Shown here: positions 8,461 to 18,945 of the stretch, piece by piece | How positions within the stretch are numbered: the stretch's first letter is position 1 | Layout: each line of letters opens with the position of its first letter | Source of the DNA: Blastobasis lacticolella | Taxonomy: Eukaryota; Arthropoda; Insecta; Lepidoptera; Blastobasidae | Direction of reading: 5' to 3' | DNA length: 64,000 nt | Assembly: GCA_905147135.1 (NCBI GenBank) | Contig: LR990045.1 | Coordinates: 17,832,173-17,896,172, forward strand | Translations under genes and position numbers: made by a program | Notes under the pieces: model-generated | What the model saw: the letters and a program-made list of their open reading frames with translations, nothing else | Databases searched by the model: none | Told to the model about the DNA's origin: nothing

Positions 8461-10753
8461 TATTGGTGTTCCATAACCTCAACCGTCTCTTGCTCAACCT
8501 GGGGTACAGGTGGTGCAGCTCCAGCCGATTGCTGCTGGGCCGTAGCACAGCTCCAATAGACTTCCTACCTCTCTTAGTTTTTGGGGCATTGCAAGCGGAG
8601 CTCCCGACTTGATGCCCTGGAGGCTTACCGGCTGATGCGCATAGTGTGCAGTGAGCCGCTGCTGAGCATTCCGCAGCCCTATGCCCAGGCTGTCCGCAGC
8701 GGTAACATAGACCGCTCCTGTCCTCACGAGCAGAGCACTGGGCTCGCACGTGTCCCGCCTCAAGGCAGCGGTAGCACCGCATGGGCCTGATTGGCAAGAG
8801 CTTAATTTGGGCGGAGACCCACCCGACTAGTAACCGACCCTTCTCGGCCAATTTTATTGCCGCCGTGACCGGACAACGCACCCAAATGGAGCCCATCCCA
8901 CTATAGGAACGACGAATTTCCCCGGCCTTCAGGGACTGAATTGCGCAATTGCCATCTTTGGCGACGGCAGCCAGGACTTCGTCGCTAGAAACAGAATCGT
9001 CCAAGCCTGAAATGCGCAGTTCTGCACACTTCATTGGCCTAGATACACGAACAGTGTCAGTATTAAAGGCCTCTTCCAACTTCTTTGCCAGTTGGTCAGC
9101 TTTGGGCCCGCTCGTGGCACCAGGCACCTCGATTAAAGTCGCACCTGTTGCCGCTAGTCTGAAGCGAACAGACGAGATTCCAATTTCGGCCAGATCGACC
9201 CTTGATCTAGCATCCTTAATGACTTCAGCATAAGTGAGAGGAACCCCTTTCGCATTTTTTGCCTCCGGTTGAAGGGCAAGTATAATAGCCGCTGACCGTG
9301 GTGGCCGAAGCTTCGACTTGCGCTTCTTTGTGCTTTGCTGCTGCGGGGCAGCAGCTTCAATGCCAGTATTTGGACGGCGCTTGCCCTTCTTGACAACAGT
9401 CGTCCACTGTTGATCCATCGACGCTGGAGCCGAAGGCAGAGGACGAGGTTGGGGTTGAGCTGTGGGCTCTTGTAGCACAGTACCTTTTACCACCTTTTTC
9501 TTCTTTTTGCCACTTTTAGGACCACTTTGCCTGGAAAAGGCGGAAGAAGAGTTTGTATTCTGCATATCCAGTATCGTGGGCACTGCGGAAGCTATGTCGG
9601 ATTCGGGCCGGCTCTGACTTAGGTCGGAACCAGTTGTAGGCTGGTTCTTCTTTCGATCGGCAGCTAGCGGGGGTCTAACTCTCTTCTCCGGTAATAACCG
9701 ATCCTGTAGAGCGCTAAACCTTGCATCCATCATATTACCCACCTGGGATATGATAGCGCTATATACACTATCGAGTTGTAGCGTTGGCGCAGCAGGTAGC
9801 ACTTCGATGGAGGATTGATCAATCGCCCTCCCTTTCTCTGCGGCCATGCTAGCCTTAAGCACCTCCACCTCGCGGCGTAGGTCGATAAGCTCGGCCTGCA
9901 GCTTATCGTTTCTCGACGCTAGTAGCGTTGTCTCTTCGGAACTGGTCCGGTATTGCAAGAGCTCAACGCTTTGTTTTATGGAAGAAGCCGCTTCTTTCAG
10001 AGCCTTCACAAACGTTCCCTTGAGGTGCTTTGACGTCTTGGTTACGTTTAAAACCATCTCCGCACTCGCTTTCGCCTGCTGAGCGGCCGTGTGGGGATTG
10101 TCACAGGCTGAGGGGTCGGCAGCTACTTTTGCCATTAGAGCCAGACGGGCCGATCGGGATCTATCTGTTTGCTCAGACACCTCTGCCTCGGCTCTCGACT
10201 CCAATTGCCGCGGTTCAATATCCATGAACTCATTCTTGGTCTTTGCCAGACCAGTCGTTGGTGGACGTCCCCGTCCCTTGCGCGCCATCGTCATCTTCGA
10301 CTGAGATGACCGTCGACTACCCGCGGAATCTGATTCAGATTCTGACCGTCGTCTCTTTCTGAGTGTATTTCTTGCCGAAGCGAGAGACATAGCGCTGCAG
10401 TGCGAGTCACAATCCGATCCATTGGTATCGAAGGCCTCAAAGGGCAAACGCTCTAGCACCACCATTGGCGATTTAGTAAAATAAGTACCTATGGGGTGAG
10501 ATTCTAGCGTCACTGACGCGCCGCCATCACCGCCCATCTGCGGGCAACTGTCAACGTTCTGAGAACCCATTCCGGGTTCTGGGTCGCCATAAACACCGCC
10601 CTTCTCGGGCTCAATACAGTCAAGCACAACTTTGCCCCCCCCGTATAAGATGGGGCAGCTCGAATTCCCGTGAGAACTCGAGGAGGGATTCCCCAGCTCA
10701 GACCCTGAGACTGGGACCCTCCCGGGGAGTTTATTTTTAAGATGGGCCATCAT
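8336..10753 (-). CDS. R1-clade ORF1: Gag-like nucleic-acid-binding protein
   Basis: The 805-codon frame encodes the RNA-packaging protein of the element. An acidic, Ser-rich N-terminus is followed by a basic patch (TLRKRRRSESESD, MTMARKGRGRPP) and a probable coiled coil near 270-310 (KLQAELIDLRREVEVLKASM). A Pro/Lys-rich linker leads to the conserved Gag region and CCHC knuckles at about 655-720 (CYRCLEAGHVRAQC, CYRCGQPGHRAAEC and a third CTLC..). The start is the first ATG after the 5'UTR. The 3' end is odd: the annotated frame runs 125 bp into ORF2, whereas the -1 frame just downstream ends exactly at TAATG (8462-8458). A one-base loss within about the last 50 codons before the ORF2 start best explains this; the last 60-70 residues are then not native. 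Confidence 0.88.
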   Translation of the reverse strand: MMAHLKNKLPGRVPVSGSELGNPSSSSHGNSSCPILYGGGKVVLDCIEPEKGGVYGDPEPGMGSQNVDSCPQMGGDGGASVTLESHPIGTYFTKSPMVVLERLPFEAFDTNGSDCDSHCSAMSLASARNTLRKRRRSESESDSAGSRRSSQSKMTMARKGRGRPPTTGLAKTKNEFMDIEPRQLESRAEAEVSEQTDRSRSARLALMAKVAADPSACDNPHTAAQQAKASAEMVLNVTKTSKHLKGTFVKALKEAASSIKQSVELLQYRTSSEETTLLASRNDKLQAELIDLRREVEVLKASMAAEKGRAIDQSSIEVLPAAPTLQLDSVYSAIISQVGNMMDARFSALQDRLLPEKRVRPPLAADRKKNQPTTGSDLSQSRPESDIASAVPTILDMQNTNSSSAFSRQSGPKSGKKKKKVVKGTVLQEPTAQPQPRPLPSAPASMDQQWTTVVKKGKRRPNTGIEAAAPQQQSTKKRKSKLRPPRSAAIILALQPEAKNAKGVPLTYAEVIKDARSRVDLAEIGISSVRFRLAATGATLIEVPGATSGPKADQLAKKLEEAFNTDTVRVSRPMKCAELRISGLDDSVSSDEVLAAVAKDGNCAIQSLKAGEIRRSYSGMGSIWVRCPVTAAIKLAEKGRLLVGWVSAQIKLLPIRPMRCYRCLEAGHVRAQCSAREDRSGLCYRCGQPGHRAAECSAAAHCTLCASAGKPPGHQVGSSACNAPKTKRGRKSIGAVLRPSSNRLELHHLYPRLSKRRLRLWNTNNGPPFSPGEYKPLHQGPRSFGSYLDAVVYRHSHYLRAVHCA

Positions 10754-11043
10754 GTCTTAAAAGATTTTTTTTTTCCGCAGCGAAAACCTTTTATAAAAAC
10801 TGATCTCCGCCTGTCACAGGCACCTCGCAACGGGGTAATTACTGCAGGAGGGCCCCAGTTTCCTGCAGGTTTTAACGTCTTTGCTGACGAGACTAGGCTA
10901 CCCCCTAGTTAGGATGTATCTCACTTGGTCTGGATCCTCGCCTTAGACCTGTCCAGCATGAGTGACTCTACCGGCATAGCTCTAAGGGTCATTGGGTCAC
11001 GCAAGCCCCGCCACGACGTCAACGTGGAGATACTGCGGCGGGG
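10754..11043 (-). other. 5'UTR of R1 element
   Basis: About 290 bp lie between the 16-bp target duplication and the ORF1 start. The first transcribed bases would form a hairpin, ggcgggg (11037-11043) pairing with ccccgcc (11006-11012), with a second inner inverted repeat around ccacg..cgtgg. Any internal promoter would be expected here, but no specific motif was identified. Confidence 0.6.
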
Positions 11044-11059
11044 GAACCACAATAAACCT
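11044..11059. repeat. Target-site duplication, 5' side of R1 element
   Basis: An exact 16-bp copy of 4913-4928. It runs directly into a short telomere-like cctaacctaaccta tract. Confidence 0.85.
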
Positions 11060-11072
11060 AACCTAACCTAAA
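11057..11072. repeat. Short telomere-like CCTAA tract
   Basis: About three CCTAA units (TTAGG on the - strand, the usual insect telomere unit). The R1 target duplication ends inside the first unit. Such short tracts are common in insect genomes, so this is not evidence of a telomere. Confidence 0.6.
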
Positions 11073-11739
11073 GTTACTTTAACTAACTAATATTCAACTA
11101 CCGCGTTTATTGAGACACTCGAAATATCGGCCCACTTGTAAACCTACGTACCTAAGCGTACGAAACCTGAAAAATATTTACAAAACGTAATGGGAACTTA
11201 TACAAACGAAAACCAAACGGCATAACTTTTCCTGAATTATCAATTACCAGGCTTTGTAGTAACGGCAGCGATTTCTTGTGTGATTTCAGATATCCCCCCA
11301 TCCCTGCTCCTAACCGTGATTAGGGTAAAGCCAGTCCAGTCAGTGACCGGTGAGGTATCGGGAGCTTTCATTCCAATTCAGTTGTATTTGGAACAAGTAT
11401 GTATCTGTATTCCAACAAAAAATGCTAGAACTAAGGATATCAGAGATCAAACTGATTAGATGTTCATCTAAATTTAATGCACGCCATTGTATTAGCAGAA
11501 TCGGAGCCCATCTGTAGAGCCACTTGCTATTCGGTGGCGGGTGGCGAGTAATTAAAATTTTCCTCGGAAACGACGTCCCCCATTCATTATTATTTAGCAT
11601 TAGCTATCGTCCACACTTTTCGCACATTTTCTAAATATCCGTACCATTCCAATACCGCCTGTTGGATTCCTGCATCGTGCGTATATATCCATAGTTCGTA
11701 CCTATAAGACAAAAAATAAAATGTCATGTCCACGAATTT

Positions 11740-11835
11740 TTTTATTTAATTTATTTAATAAATCTTTCTGCACTAAAGGTACATTGGCGGACTTAAAGCT
11801 AAAGTAGCCTTATCTACCAGTCAACCGTGACAAAA
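11740..11835 (-). mobile_element. LINE 3'-end relic, family L
   Basis: On the - strand this reads 'gttgactggtagataaggc..ttaagtccgcca' and then an AT-rich tail ending in taaataaat. The same tail pattern occurs at 16256, 18210, 21715 and probably 52015 and 28745. It is a truncated LINE 3' end of a type common in Lepidoptera. Confidence 0.6.
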
Positions 11836-12480
11836 ATAATTTTCCGTTTGTTTTTCAAACGTTCTAATAAATATTCACGATTCGACGTAAGTAAGTAAGT
11901 AGGATCTATATTTATTATGTATTACATTTCTTATTACTATGTAGTTACGAAATGATTGCCCAAAAATAATGATGAAAAGGGAGTCGTTAAGTATGTATGT
12001 ATATCGAATTCTCGTTCACCGGAGGAATAGTGAGTGCTCTATTTCGAGCATCTTTAGCGAGCCGACGTGCAATAAATGGGCCACAACGCCTTATATTCCT
12101 TATATTCAGAGGACAGAGTGAGAGCGTGCTTTGAATAAGTTACCGGAGACAGGGCCGGACTACACTATCGAGCCTGAAAGTAGGGCCTAACGAAGAAAAT
12201 CTTATTTGGGTGAAAAGATCAAATCAGTACGTTACCTATTCGGGACTGTAAATTGCAATGCAACTATATCACACCAATCCGAGAAGAACTCGTTTGAGCG
12301 TGCCCGCTGCAAGCGACCACGAAGGTGTTAAGGCACAGAAATAAGAAACAAAGTGAAGCGTATGCGAGCAAAGAAGAACATCAAGTCTACAGAGTTAAAA
12401 GCACTGATAAAAAGCAAAGAAGAATCGTTAGTTGACACTTAAATTGTCCATTGCAAGATAACACCATCTAACAGTGCTGT
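11836..12480. other. No gene recognised
   Basis: Mixed-composition sequence without an open frame above background. A gtaagtaagtaag microsatellite lies near 11889. Nothing else was identified. Confidence 0.4.
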
Positions 12481-12483
12481 GAA

Positions 12484-12610
12484 GCGCTGTCCTAATTGGC
12501 AATGGTCGTGCAACCGTGGTCGTACGACGGGCGGTTTAGGGGCCTCGTATTGGTTGGGCGACCTATGACCTACGACCATGGTCGCACCACCGTTCGGTTA
12601 GGACAGTGCC
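12484..12610. mobile_element. Foldback element (about 125 bp)
   Basis: Left arm gctgtcctaa..tggtcgtgc.acc.tggtcgta is mirrored by the right arm ending ..tacgaccatggtcgcaccacc..ttaggacagtgc. Arms match imperfectly over about 45 bp around a short centre. It resembles a small non-autonomous DNA element. Confidence 0.55.
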
Positions 12611-13300
12611 TGATGGTACTGTGATGTTCAATGTACGTGTTTGATCAATTATTTTATTGTGCATATTTAATGAATTAGTTAAATTGTTCACTTAAGTGGA
12701 AATTACCATATAGGAGCTGAAATTTTTAACAAAAAAGACGGAATTGTCCAACTAAAGCAAGCCAGTAGGCCCTTATTCCGCCTCTGGGTAGTGGTGTAAC
12801 CCGCCGATCCCCGTCTACATAAAGATTTATTCCCATCTGTAACTGAGAGGGCGACGCGACAGTTTTTCCCAATTATAAGGTGTAAGCGCTCCATTTATTA
12901 ACATCTCGTCAAAGAAATCACGATCCTGGCCGTTTTCCCTGTTACCTTCGGGACGTACTTTTACTCTTGGACGGTTTGTTCGAGAACTGCCTTATTTAAA
13001 ATGTCGTGAGCAATCATTAGAAGGTTCGACTGGGAATTGAGTTGCTTTATTATCGATTCTGTCGCAGTAGACATTTTTTGTATTTAATTAAATTTTTTTT
13101 TTAAATACTGTCGCACCGATCGGCTTTCGAGGCTGATCAACCAGTCTCAGGGTCCTCAGCAAAAGACCATAGTCAAACCTGGCCTTCACCTACGTTATAG
13201 GAAGGATGAACACCACTAGACTGGGGCCCATGCCGTGTTTTAACTATTTCTATTGGCAAACCGTTGATCTGTTACCTACCGGGATTTTCTACTCAAAATC
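12611..13300. other. No gene recognised
   Basis: A 63-codon - strand frame at 12703-12894 has no recognisable domain. A T-rich run lies at 13090-13105. Confidence 0.4.
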
Positions 13301-13304
13301 ATCT

Positions 13305-13565
13305 TGGTGTTAATGTTTGTGTTCTCGCACATAAAACGCACATGAGGTCCTCTTCGACCATGATTTAGGATTTGGCAGATCAGGCAATTACAGCGGAACG
13401 ACTGTCATCTAACCTTATGACCCTGTTCTGATCCGTGATTTAGTCGCCTAAATGCGCAGGTTTCATCATGACGTTTTCCCTCACCGTAAGAACATAGATT
13501 CGTGTTTAACTTATGTACATAGCTGCACTGGGTATCGAACCCGGACACCTTAACCACTACACTTT
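13305..13565 (-). mobile_element. SINE family A, diverged copy
   Basis: It matches the copy at 3272 block by block (gttaatgt..tgtgttctcgc, gatttaggatttggcag, ttttccctcaccgtaag). The tRNA-like head is mostly lost; 'gggtatcgaacccgg' remains of the B-box. Confidence 0.75.
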
Positions 13566-15355
13566 TCTACAAATCGGATGCGTTGCCAGCCTTTAAAGTA
13601 CCTGTAGACATGCCTTTTATTTCTGTGGATATCGATTGTAACTAGTAATCCACATGTTCAAACCCTAATAAGGTTATAAATTTTATCATATTCATACATT
13701 CAAATTCTATCAAAATTACCTTACACTCTTTAAACGACCGTTCAACGCTTGATCAACGTATGGACAATTTATATAAGTAGGACGTTGCCACCGACGCTCT
13801 ACTTTTCTCGTACGTACGATTTTATTCAGTTATTTTGTAGCATCATGCTTCCATTTAGAAATATTTTGCCTGTACGTACTCGTACCTAAATCGAAACACA
13901 ATTCAAATAAAGCAGCAGTAAGTTTTCGAGCACTCAGATTCTGGAATACAATTTCCAGAGCGGAGTTAAACAAAAATGTCTGTACGCCGCTGAAATGTCT
14001 TCATACTCGAGCTGGGGCACAAACATGACAGTTATTTGAAAATATCTGTTTGCGTGCGGCACAAAAGCAAAACCTCCGGAGTGCGGGTAGGTACACTAAA
14101 ACGTTTTTAAGTGCAGCATTAAACGGGTTCTATGCCGTAATTGCACCCATCGTGGCTGTTACTACAAATATTATTTTAACTTTTATACGAGTTTTTCGAG
14201 CAACCGTCGACAATGGCACTCGTAATGGATGCACGGCAGTGTGCTGGATATACTGCGAGATAACACGTCTAGACGTTTAAACCCTTTCCTGTAATGCCGA
14301 CTTTATTGGATCTTGATCATAGCATCTTATTAGATTCAGGGTGCAAAAAATTGCAATGTCATTTCATTAGCATAGAGGAGACCGTACATTTTCTTCAAAT
14401 TTCGGTTTTAAAAGGTTTATTATCTCGTAGAGCTTTAGATTCCTTTTTTTTATAACAAACAAAATTAGTTCCTTACATAGTTGCGACCAAATTCTTAAAC
14501 ACGTTTAAGAATTACGTTTAACGTTTTTTTGTATGGATTTTTTTGTTTAAGTATCAGCTTAAATGCGTTCAAGAATTTAGTGCAGCGCCCCTAGTATTTT
14601 AAATGTTCCTCACCCTAATGACTGTGGAATGGTAAAAACGTATGTACGTAAATAAATTCGGTTATGTCTTTTTCCCACGGGAACCACATTTCGGCATATT
14701 TATGTTATTCTTGAATATGTTCTACATCACGCTACAGAATCTATTTGGTAGATTTTCCCGCGAAAGAGTCACAATGCTTATAAGGCCGTACGCTTGTTTG
14801 TCACCTTAATGGTATGTATAGAAAAGTAAAACAAAGCTTTTCACCGAAGGCCTTACCGATCTGTGAAAATATATCAAGTTCAAATTGGCTTTCGTACTTA
14901 CAAAACACTTCATCTGAATACGAAATATGAATTTTCGAACCGTTCAAATTCGATTCGTATGTAAATTAGCTACTTACTTCTTTTTTTCCACTCTTCGTAG
15001 CTCACGACTCAAAAATTGGAACAATACGGAAAACTCGGACAGAACTCGAAACTCTATTACCTATTGTCATAGAAATAGTCTATGACAACCTCAGTCAACA
15101 TTATTTTGGTGCGCAGCGTACCAGTTACTTTAATTCTAAATTCACAGCAGAAACCTCTAAAATGCTTACTAAAAATCTGAAAATTTCCATGACTTCCTTT
15201 CCTAGTCGGTGGATGGTAAACTTCTACTTCCGAACTTCGCTCCGAACTAGTAGAAAATTGTAATTGTAGATAAGTCAAAACTTATTCGGTAGGAAATAAA
15301 TAAAACAACCTAACTCCGTCTGTCTGTATGCACACAGCTGTTCGCACCAACTGGC
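13566..15355. other. No gene recognised
   Basis: AT-rich sequence. Open frames of 73-76 codons at 14050-14280 (+) and 15057-15278 (-) match nothing I recognise. No repeats of the families named here were found. Confidence 0.4.
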
Positions 15356-15418
15356 CGTATGAGGCGCGAGCCAGGGCGAACTTGCCCGTCCCCTGGCTCT
15401 GACCACAGCCAACTTTCT

Positions 15419-15530
15419 TACAGCAACCCCGCTGCGCCAATGAACTACCTACCTACTTTGCCAGAGCAATATCAGCTTAAAGGAGATCATGTGGAAAATT
15501 CCATCGTACTTGTATGCTTAGACGCAACAG
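15419..15530 (+). other. Possible exon of unknown gene (weak)
   Basis: A 'ttcttacag' acceptor at 15411-15419 is followed by an open stretch with ATG at 15440 (starting MNYLPTLPEQYQLKGDHVEN). It ends in CAACAG followed by GTAAGT, a strong consensus donor at about 15531. No partner exon was found and no protein family was recognised, so this could be chance. GC-rich sequence at 15650-16060 lies just downstream. Confidence 0.15.
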
Positions 15531-15649
15531 GTAAGTCGGATACACTTCATGAAATTAATTCGTCGCCCCAAAGTTCTATCCCCTCGAAACTTAACGTGCT
15601 TATTACTTAAATAGATATTGTAGGTACCTTCTAATATAGACAACTCGTC

Positions 15650-16060
15650 TGCATTACAGCTAGGCGCGACGGCGTCTGTTATTTATAATTAATACAATGC
15701 AGCGTAACTCCGTATTCATTTCAAACCCGCGCACAATGTAAAAACGACACGCCGGAGTCTGTGTTGCCTTAATATCCGCTGTTTCAGACTCGTAACCGGC
15801 TAACAATATTGCATTGCGTACGCCACGCGCTAGTTCCGTACTTATCGCGAAAGTTTCAGCCGCCGGGGGGTGTGGGGGCGGGCGGAGGGGGCGGCGCGGT
15901 GCAGTATCGATCGCGTCTGCTGCACGCTGCACCGCTGTCTTCCGCAGATCAGCCCTTATCGCGCGCCGGAACGAGACTCCGTGCCTAAAAGGGTTTTGTG
16001 AGACAAACCACGTGGTGAAAGCCCCACGGACCGTAGTCGGCACGACTGACTGATGTTCGC
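15650..16060. other. GC- and CpG-rich island, function unknown
   Basis: CpG-dense compared with the AT-rich surroundings, including a ggggcgggcggagggggcggcgcgg run at 15872-15898. Short open frames on both strands are a by-product of the composition. It could be a regulatory island or non-coding exon; there is no direct evidence for either. Confidence 0.3.
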
Positions 16061-16255
16061 ACCTCCGGTCGATCGGGTAGGGAAACTATGCCATGCCTGA
16101 ATGCACTATGCGAGTGAAGTGACGTAGGTCCGGCAATGTACTTGGTGTCTCGTCTGTTACCTACCTTATGTAGGGTACGTGTAATAAATCTCAATAAACC
16201 AATATCGTCGTTTGTTTTCTGTAGATATATTTTGTTCAAATTCGAAAGTATGGTC

Positions 16256-16390
16256 TCTCTGCTGTAGGCCTGCTGGAAGAAATTTCTTTATAGAAATAAG
16301 TTGGCCTGTTGTGTCTAATATATTATGTAATATACTTTTTGTAACAATCTTGTGTACAATAAATGGTTAAATAAATAAATAAATAAATAT
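16256..16390 (+). mobile_element. LINE 3'-end relic, family L
   Basis: It reads 'ggcctgctggaagaaatttc..gaaataagttggcctg', then 'tgtacaataaatggttaaataaataaataaa'. It contains an AATAAA signal and a TAAA-repeat tail, and shows the same architecture as the relic at 21715. Confidence 0.65.
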
Positions 16391-16843
16391 GGATATGATA
16401 CGTTTAATATTGTTACGGTTCAATAGATCATAAGTTGTTTGTTTTGTGTATATAATTCGAATAAGTTATACGGTTTTATAAATAATACCCTGGTTATATC
16501 AAAAATACCCTGGGGGTAAAGGACGAGTCCTTTGATCATAAAGAACTGTTAATTCTTTCTTCTGTTACCAAACTGATTTTGGGTAAATATGCACCAAATG
16601 CGATGAATGTTGCTGTAGCAGCAAAGGAAAATTGTACACTCTTGGATCATGTTACTTTTAATTATTTACGAGATTATCAAATTATATTTTTCATTGTGGC
16701 GTATCTTAGAAATTATCTATTAAAATATTCGTGGTTCGAAAAAATTTGAGGTTGGCGTGATCATCTTCATGATGATGAATGTACGTGAAGGTCCGCCGGC
16801 AATTGCAGTTACAGAATCCAATATTGAATCCGTACGACAACTA

Positions 16844-17251
16844 ATGAGCAGTCTTCCAATAGGTATCTAAAGCATTCCTAGCCACTCACTAGATGGCGCC
16901 CTGACAATTTTGGTAATTGATAATCGGTTGAAATAGGTTCTTAGCAAACAGGATATAAACACTGGGTACGTTGTATTGGATAATATTGTATTTGTCAATA
17001 ATTTTTAACTATTTTAGAGGTTGTAATAATAATGGAACATAGTGCCAACTTCTATAAATATTTCTTTTTACATTGCGTTTAACCTTTAACAGTTATGTTT
17101 ATATTAATAAACACTTTATTTTTAAGTTTAGTATTAGTTGAAATCACTGCCACTATCATACAGATTGAAAACAGATTACCAAAATTGTAGTAGCGACATC
17201 TATTGATGCTTTTTGAAACCAACTGACAATACCTACTGGAAAACTCCTCAT
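16844..17251 (+). mobile_element. MITE-1, copy 1 (408 bp)
   Basis: Terminal inverted repeats atgag.agt.ttccaataggta and taccTACTGGAAAACTCCTCAT. The interior is shared with copies at 37918, 47008 and 58354, including 'ggatataaacactgggtac' and 'ggataatattgtattt'. There is no coding capacity. An AGATGGCGC motif lies at 16891-16899; its right-hand partner is mutated here (gcgacatct). Confidence 0.88.
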
Positions 17252-17261
17252 TGAAACTGAC

Positions 17262-17760
17262 AAAAATTACTTGTCAGCATATTCCGAACTGAAGGTTCGG
17301 ATGCTTTGCATTAATGGACACTGCACGCACAGACCGCATGATTTAACGGAAAGCCTGAAACGCCGCCGTGTCAAGTGGTGCCGTAAAACGATAAAAAGGA
17401 AAGTGAAGTGGAGGATAGTCATAAATATCGTGACAGGTGACGAAACCTGGGTGTACAGCTTTAAAAGACAAAGACAAAGACTTGCCGACGAAAGTTAAGA
17501 CAAGTCGAGGCATTGGTAAGAAAATGTTTGCTTCTTTTTTCAGTACATAACGGTTTCGCTTGCAAACCAATGGAAGTGACCGCAGATTGGTACGTCAACA
17601 CTTGTTTACCCAGAGTCTCACAAAAAGTTCACAAAAAGCGACCTCGAAGCAAGCTCGAAGCGACCTTCACCACGATAACGCATCCCGCTATGATAACGGA
17701 ATATTTACACCAAGATGACTTTAGTGCTATCCGACACCGCAGCTGAAACTAAAAGTTGGT
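17262..17760 (+). pseudogene. Degenerate mariner transposase
   Basis: Frames encode RRRVKWCRKTI, then IVTGDETWVYSF (the first catalytic-Asp block of mariner transposases), then 'SFFSVHNGFACKPMEVTADWYV' and, in another frame, HHDNAS (second Asp block). The N-terminal helix-turn-helix and the last catalytic region are missing and the frame shifts at least twice. It is a relic that starts within 12 bp of the end of MITE-1 copy 1, possibly by chance. Confidence 0.7.
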
Positions 17761-18209
17761 GATGAAAAATGTAAACACACTATCAATGTCAAAGAGATTA
17801 TACAGGGGTATAAAACCTTTGGTTTGCATAACCAAATGCTTTTCAGTGTGCTTTACAATGGCAGGTAAACTTTCGAAAACGAAACAAATCGATTTACCCT
17901 CATTTATTTAATTTATTAAAAACGTAATAAGTAACTCGGCATCTATTAGTCCAAGAACACTACTTAAAAAAGTCCAATATGAGAATGAAGTGGCCGCCAT
18001 TTTGAATCTAATATAATTTTATGTATTATTAATTGAGAAATTAATTAATATGTCTCGGCGTCGGTCAATCCCTTACTTTCCAAGCCATTGCAATAATGTA
18101 CTGTAACAACGAATCAATGGTTTAGAATTTCTTACCATTACCAGTAGCATCAATGAAATATGTAACAAAAAAAACATAGTTCCCTATTTAATTCAGTGAA
18201 ATATTTTAA
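17761..18209. other. No gene recognised
   Basis: AT-rich; no open frame of note and no repeat recognised. Confidence 0.4.
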
Positions 18210-18380
18210 TTATATTCTTTATTGTATACATACTTAGTTAGATACATTAAACAAATTACAATGGCGAACTTATCTCTATGAGAGATTTATTCCAGCTTAC
18301 CACAAATTATGTGAAGCAAATTGTATAGCGGGACAGGCAAAGCATACAAAGCTAGAACATACTTATACAGGTAGGAGACA
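18210..18380 (-). mobile_element. LINE 3'-end relic, family L
   Basis: The - strand reads '..gctggaataaatctctcatagagataagttcgccattgtaa.. tacaataaagaat', matching the relics at 16256 and 21715. Confidence 0.6.
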
Positions 18381-18814
18381 ATTAAAAACTAATTATTTAA
18401 TACAAAATACCCCCCCTAAAACAAAATACAATAATAATACTAATAATATATAGGCTACTAAATGATTTTATAATACATAAATAAATATATAATTCTATTA
18501 TCTTGCTCTTTTAAGCTTCGTCCAAATGTGTGAAGCGATGGACACTCTTGGACGTGCTTTGGAAGTTTAAAATATTCATATGATTTTATTTCATTTTGAA
18601 TGTAATAATTTTAATCAATATTTCAATGATTTTAAATATTCCACCATTTGGGTTATTTTATTTATAGTAGCGACCCATTTGTTTACATTTATGATCTTTA
18701 ATTCGATCACATACCTTAAGTATATGAAATTTATAACGAACGTCGAAGTCGAAAGTTGCCAGCACTGAAAATATTGTAAGCTGCGCTCGTTTCGGACGAA
18801 TTAAATGAAAAACT

Positions 18815-18945
18815 AAGTTCCGCGGCGGTCGGCGAAGTTGCCCACTCAAGTTCCTCGGCCGCGGACCGCAGCCGCCTTCAGATTCATCCGTCTACCCACT
18901 GCGCTTGACGCTCGAATGACACCATATCGAATTAATAATTTTTAT
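18815..18945 (+). repeat. Dispersed repeat pair, copy 1
   Basis: Shares with 19440-19590 the blocks ggcgaagttgcc, tcaagttc, gccgcggaccgcag, ccgtctacccactgcgctt and aatgacaccatat. The two copies lie 0.6 kb apart in the same orientation. Class unknown. Confidence 0.5.

Larger units (their letters stand above)
4929..11043 (-). mobile_element. R1-clade non-LTR retrotransposon, nearly full length
   Basis: The element is bounded by exact 16-bp direct repeats and ends at low coordinates in a 19-20 nt poly(T), which is its poly(A) tail on the - strand. In its own order it has a 5'UTR of about 290 bp, ORF1 (Gag-like, zinc knuckles), ORF2 (endonuclease, reverse transcriptase, C-terminal Cys/His domain) and a 3'UTR of about 350 bp rich in hairpins. 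ORF2 is open for 1052 codons. Two large ORFs, CCHC knuckles in ORF1 and an APE-type endonuclease with ADD-box RT are typical of the R1 clade, which includes R1, TRAS, SART and Waldo. Exact direct repeats and open frames indicate a recent insertion. Only the ORF1 tail appears frame-shifted. Confidence 0.9.
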
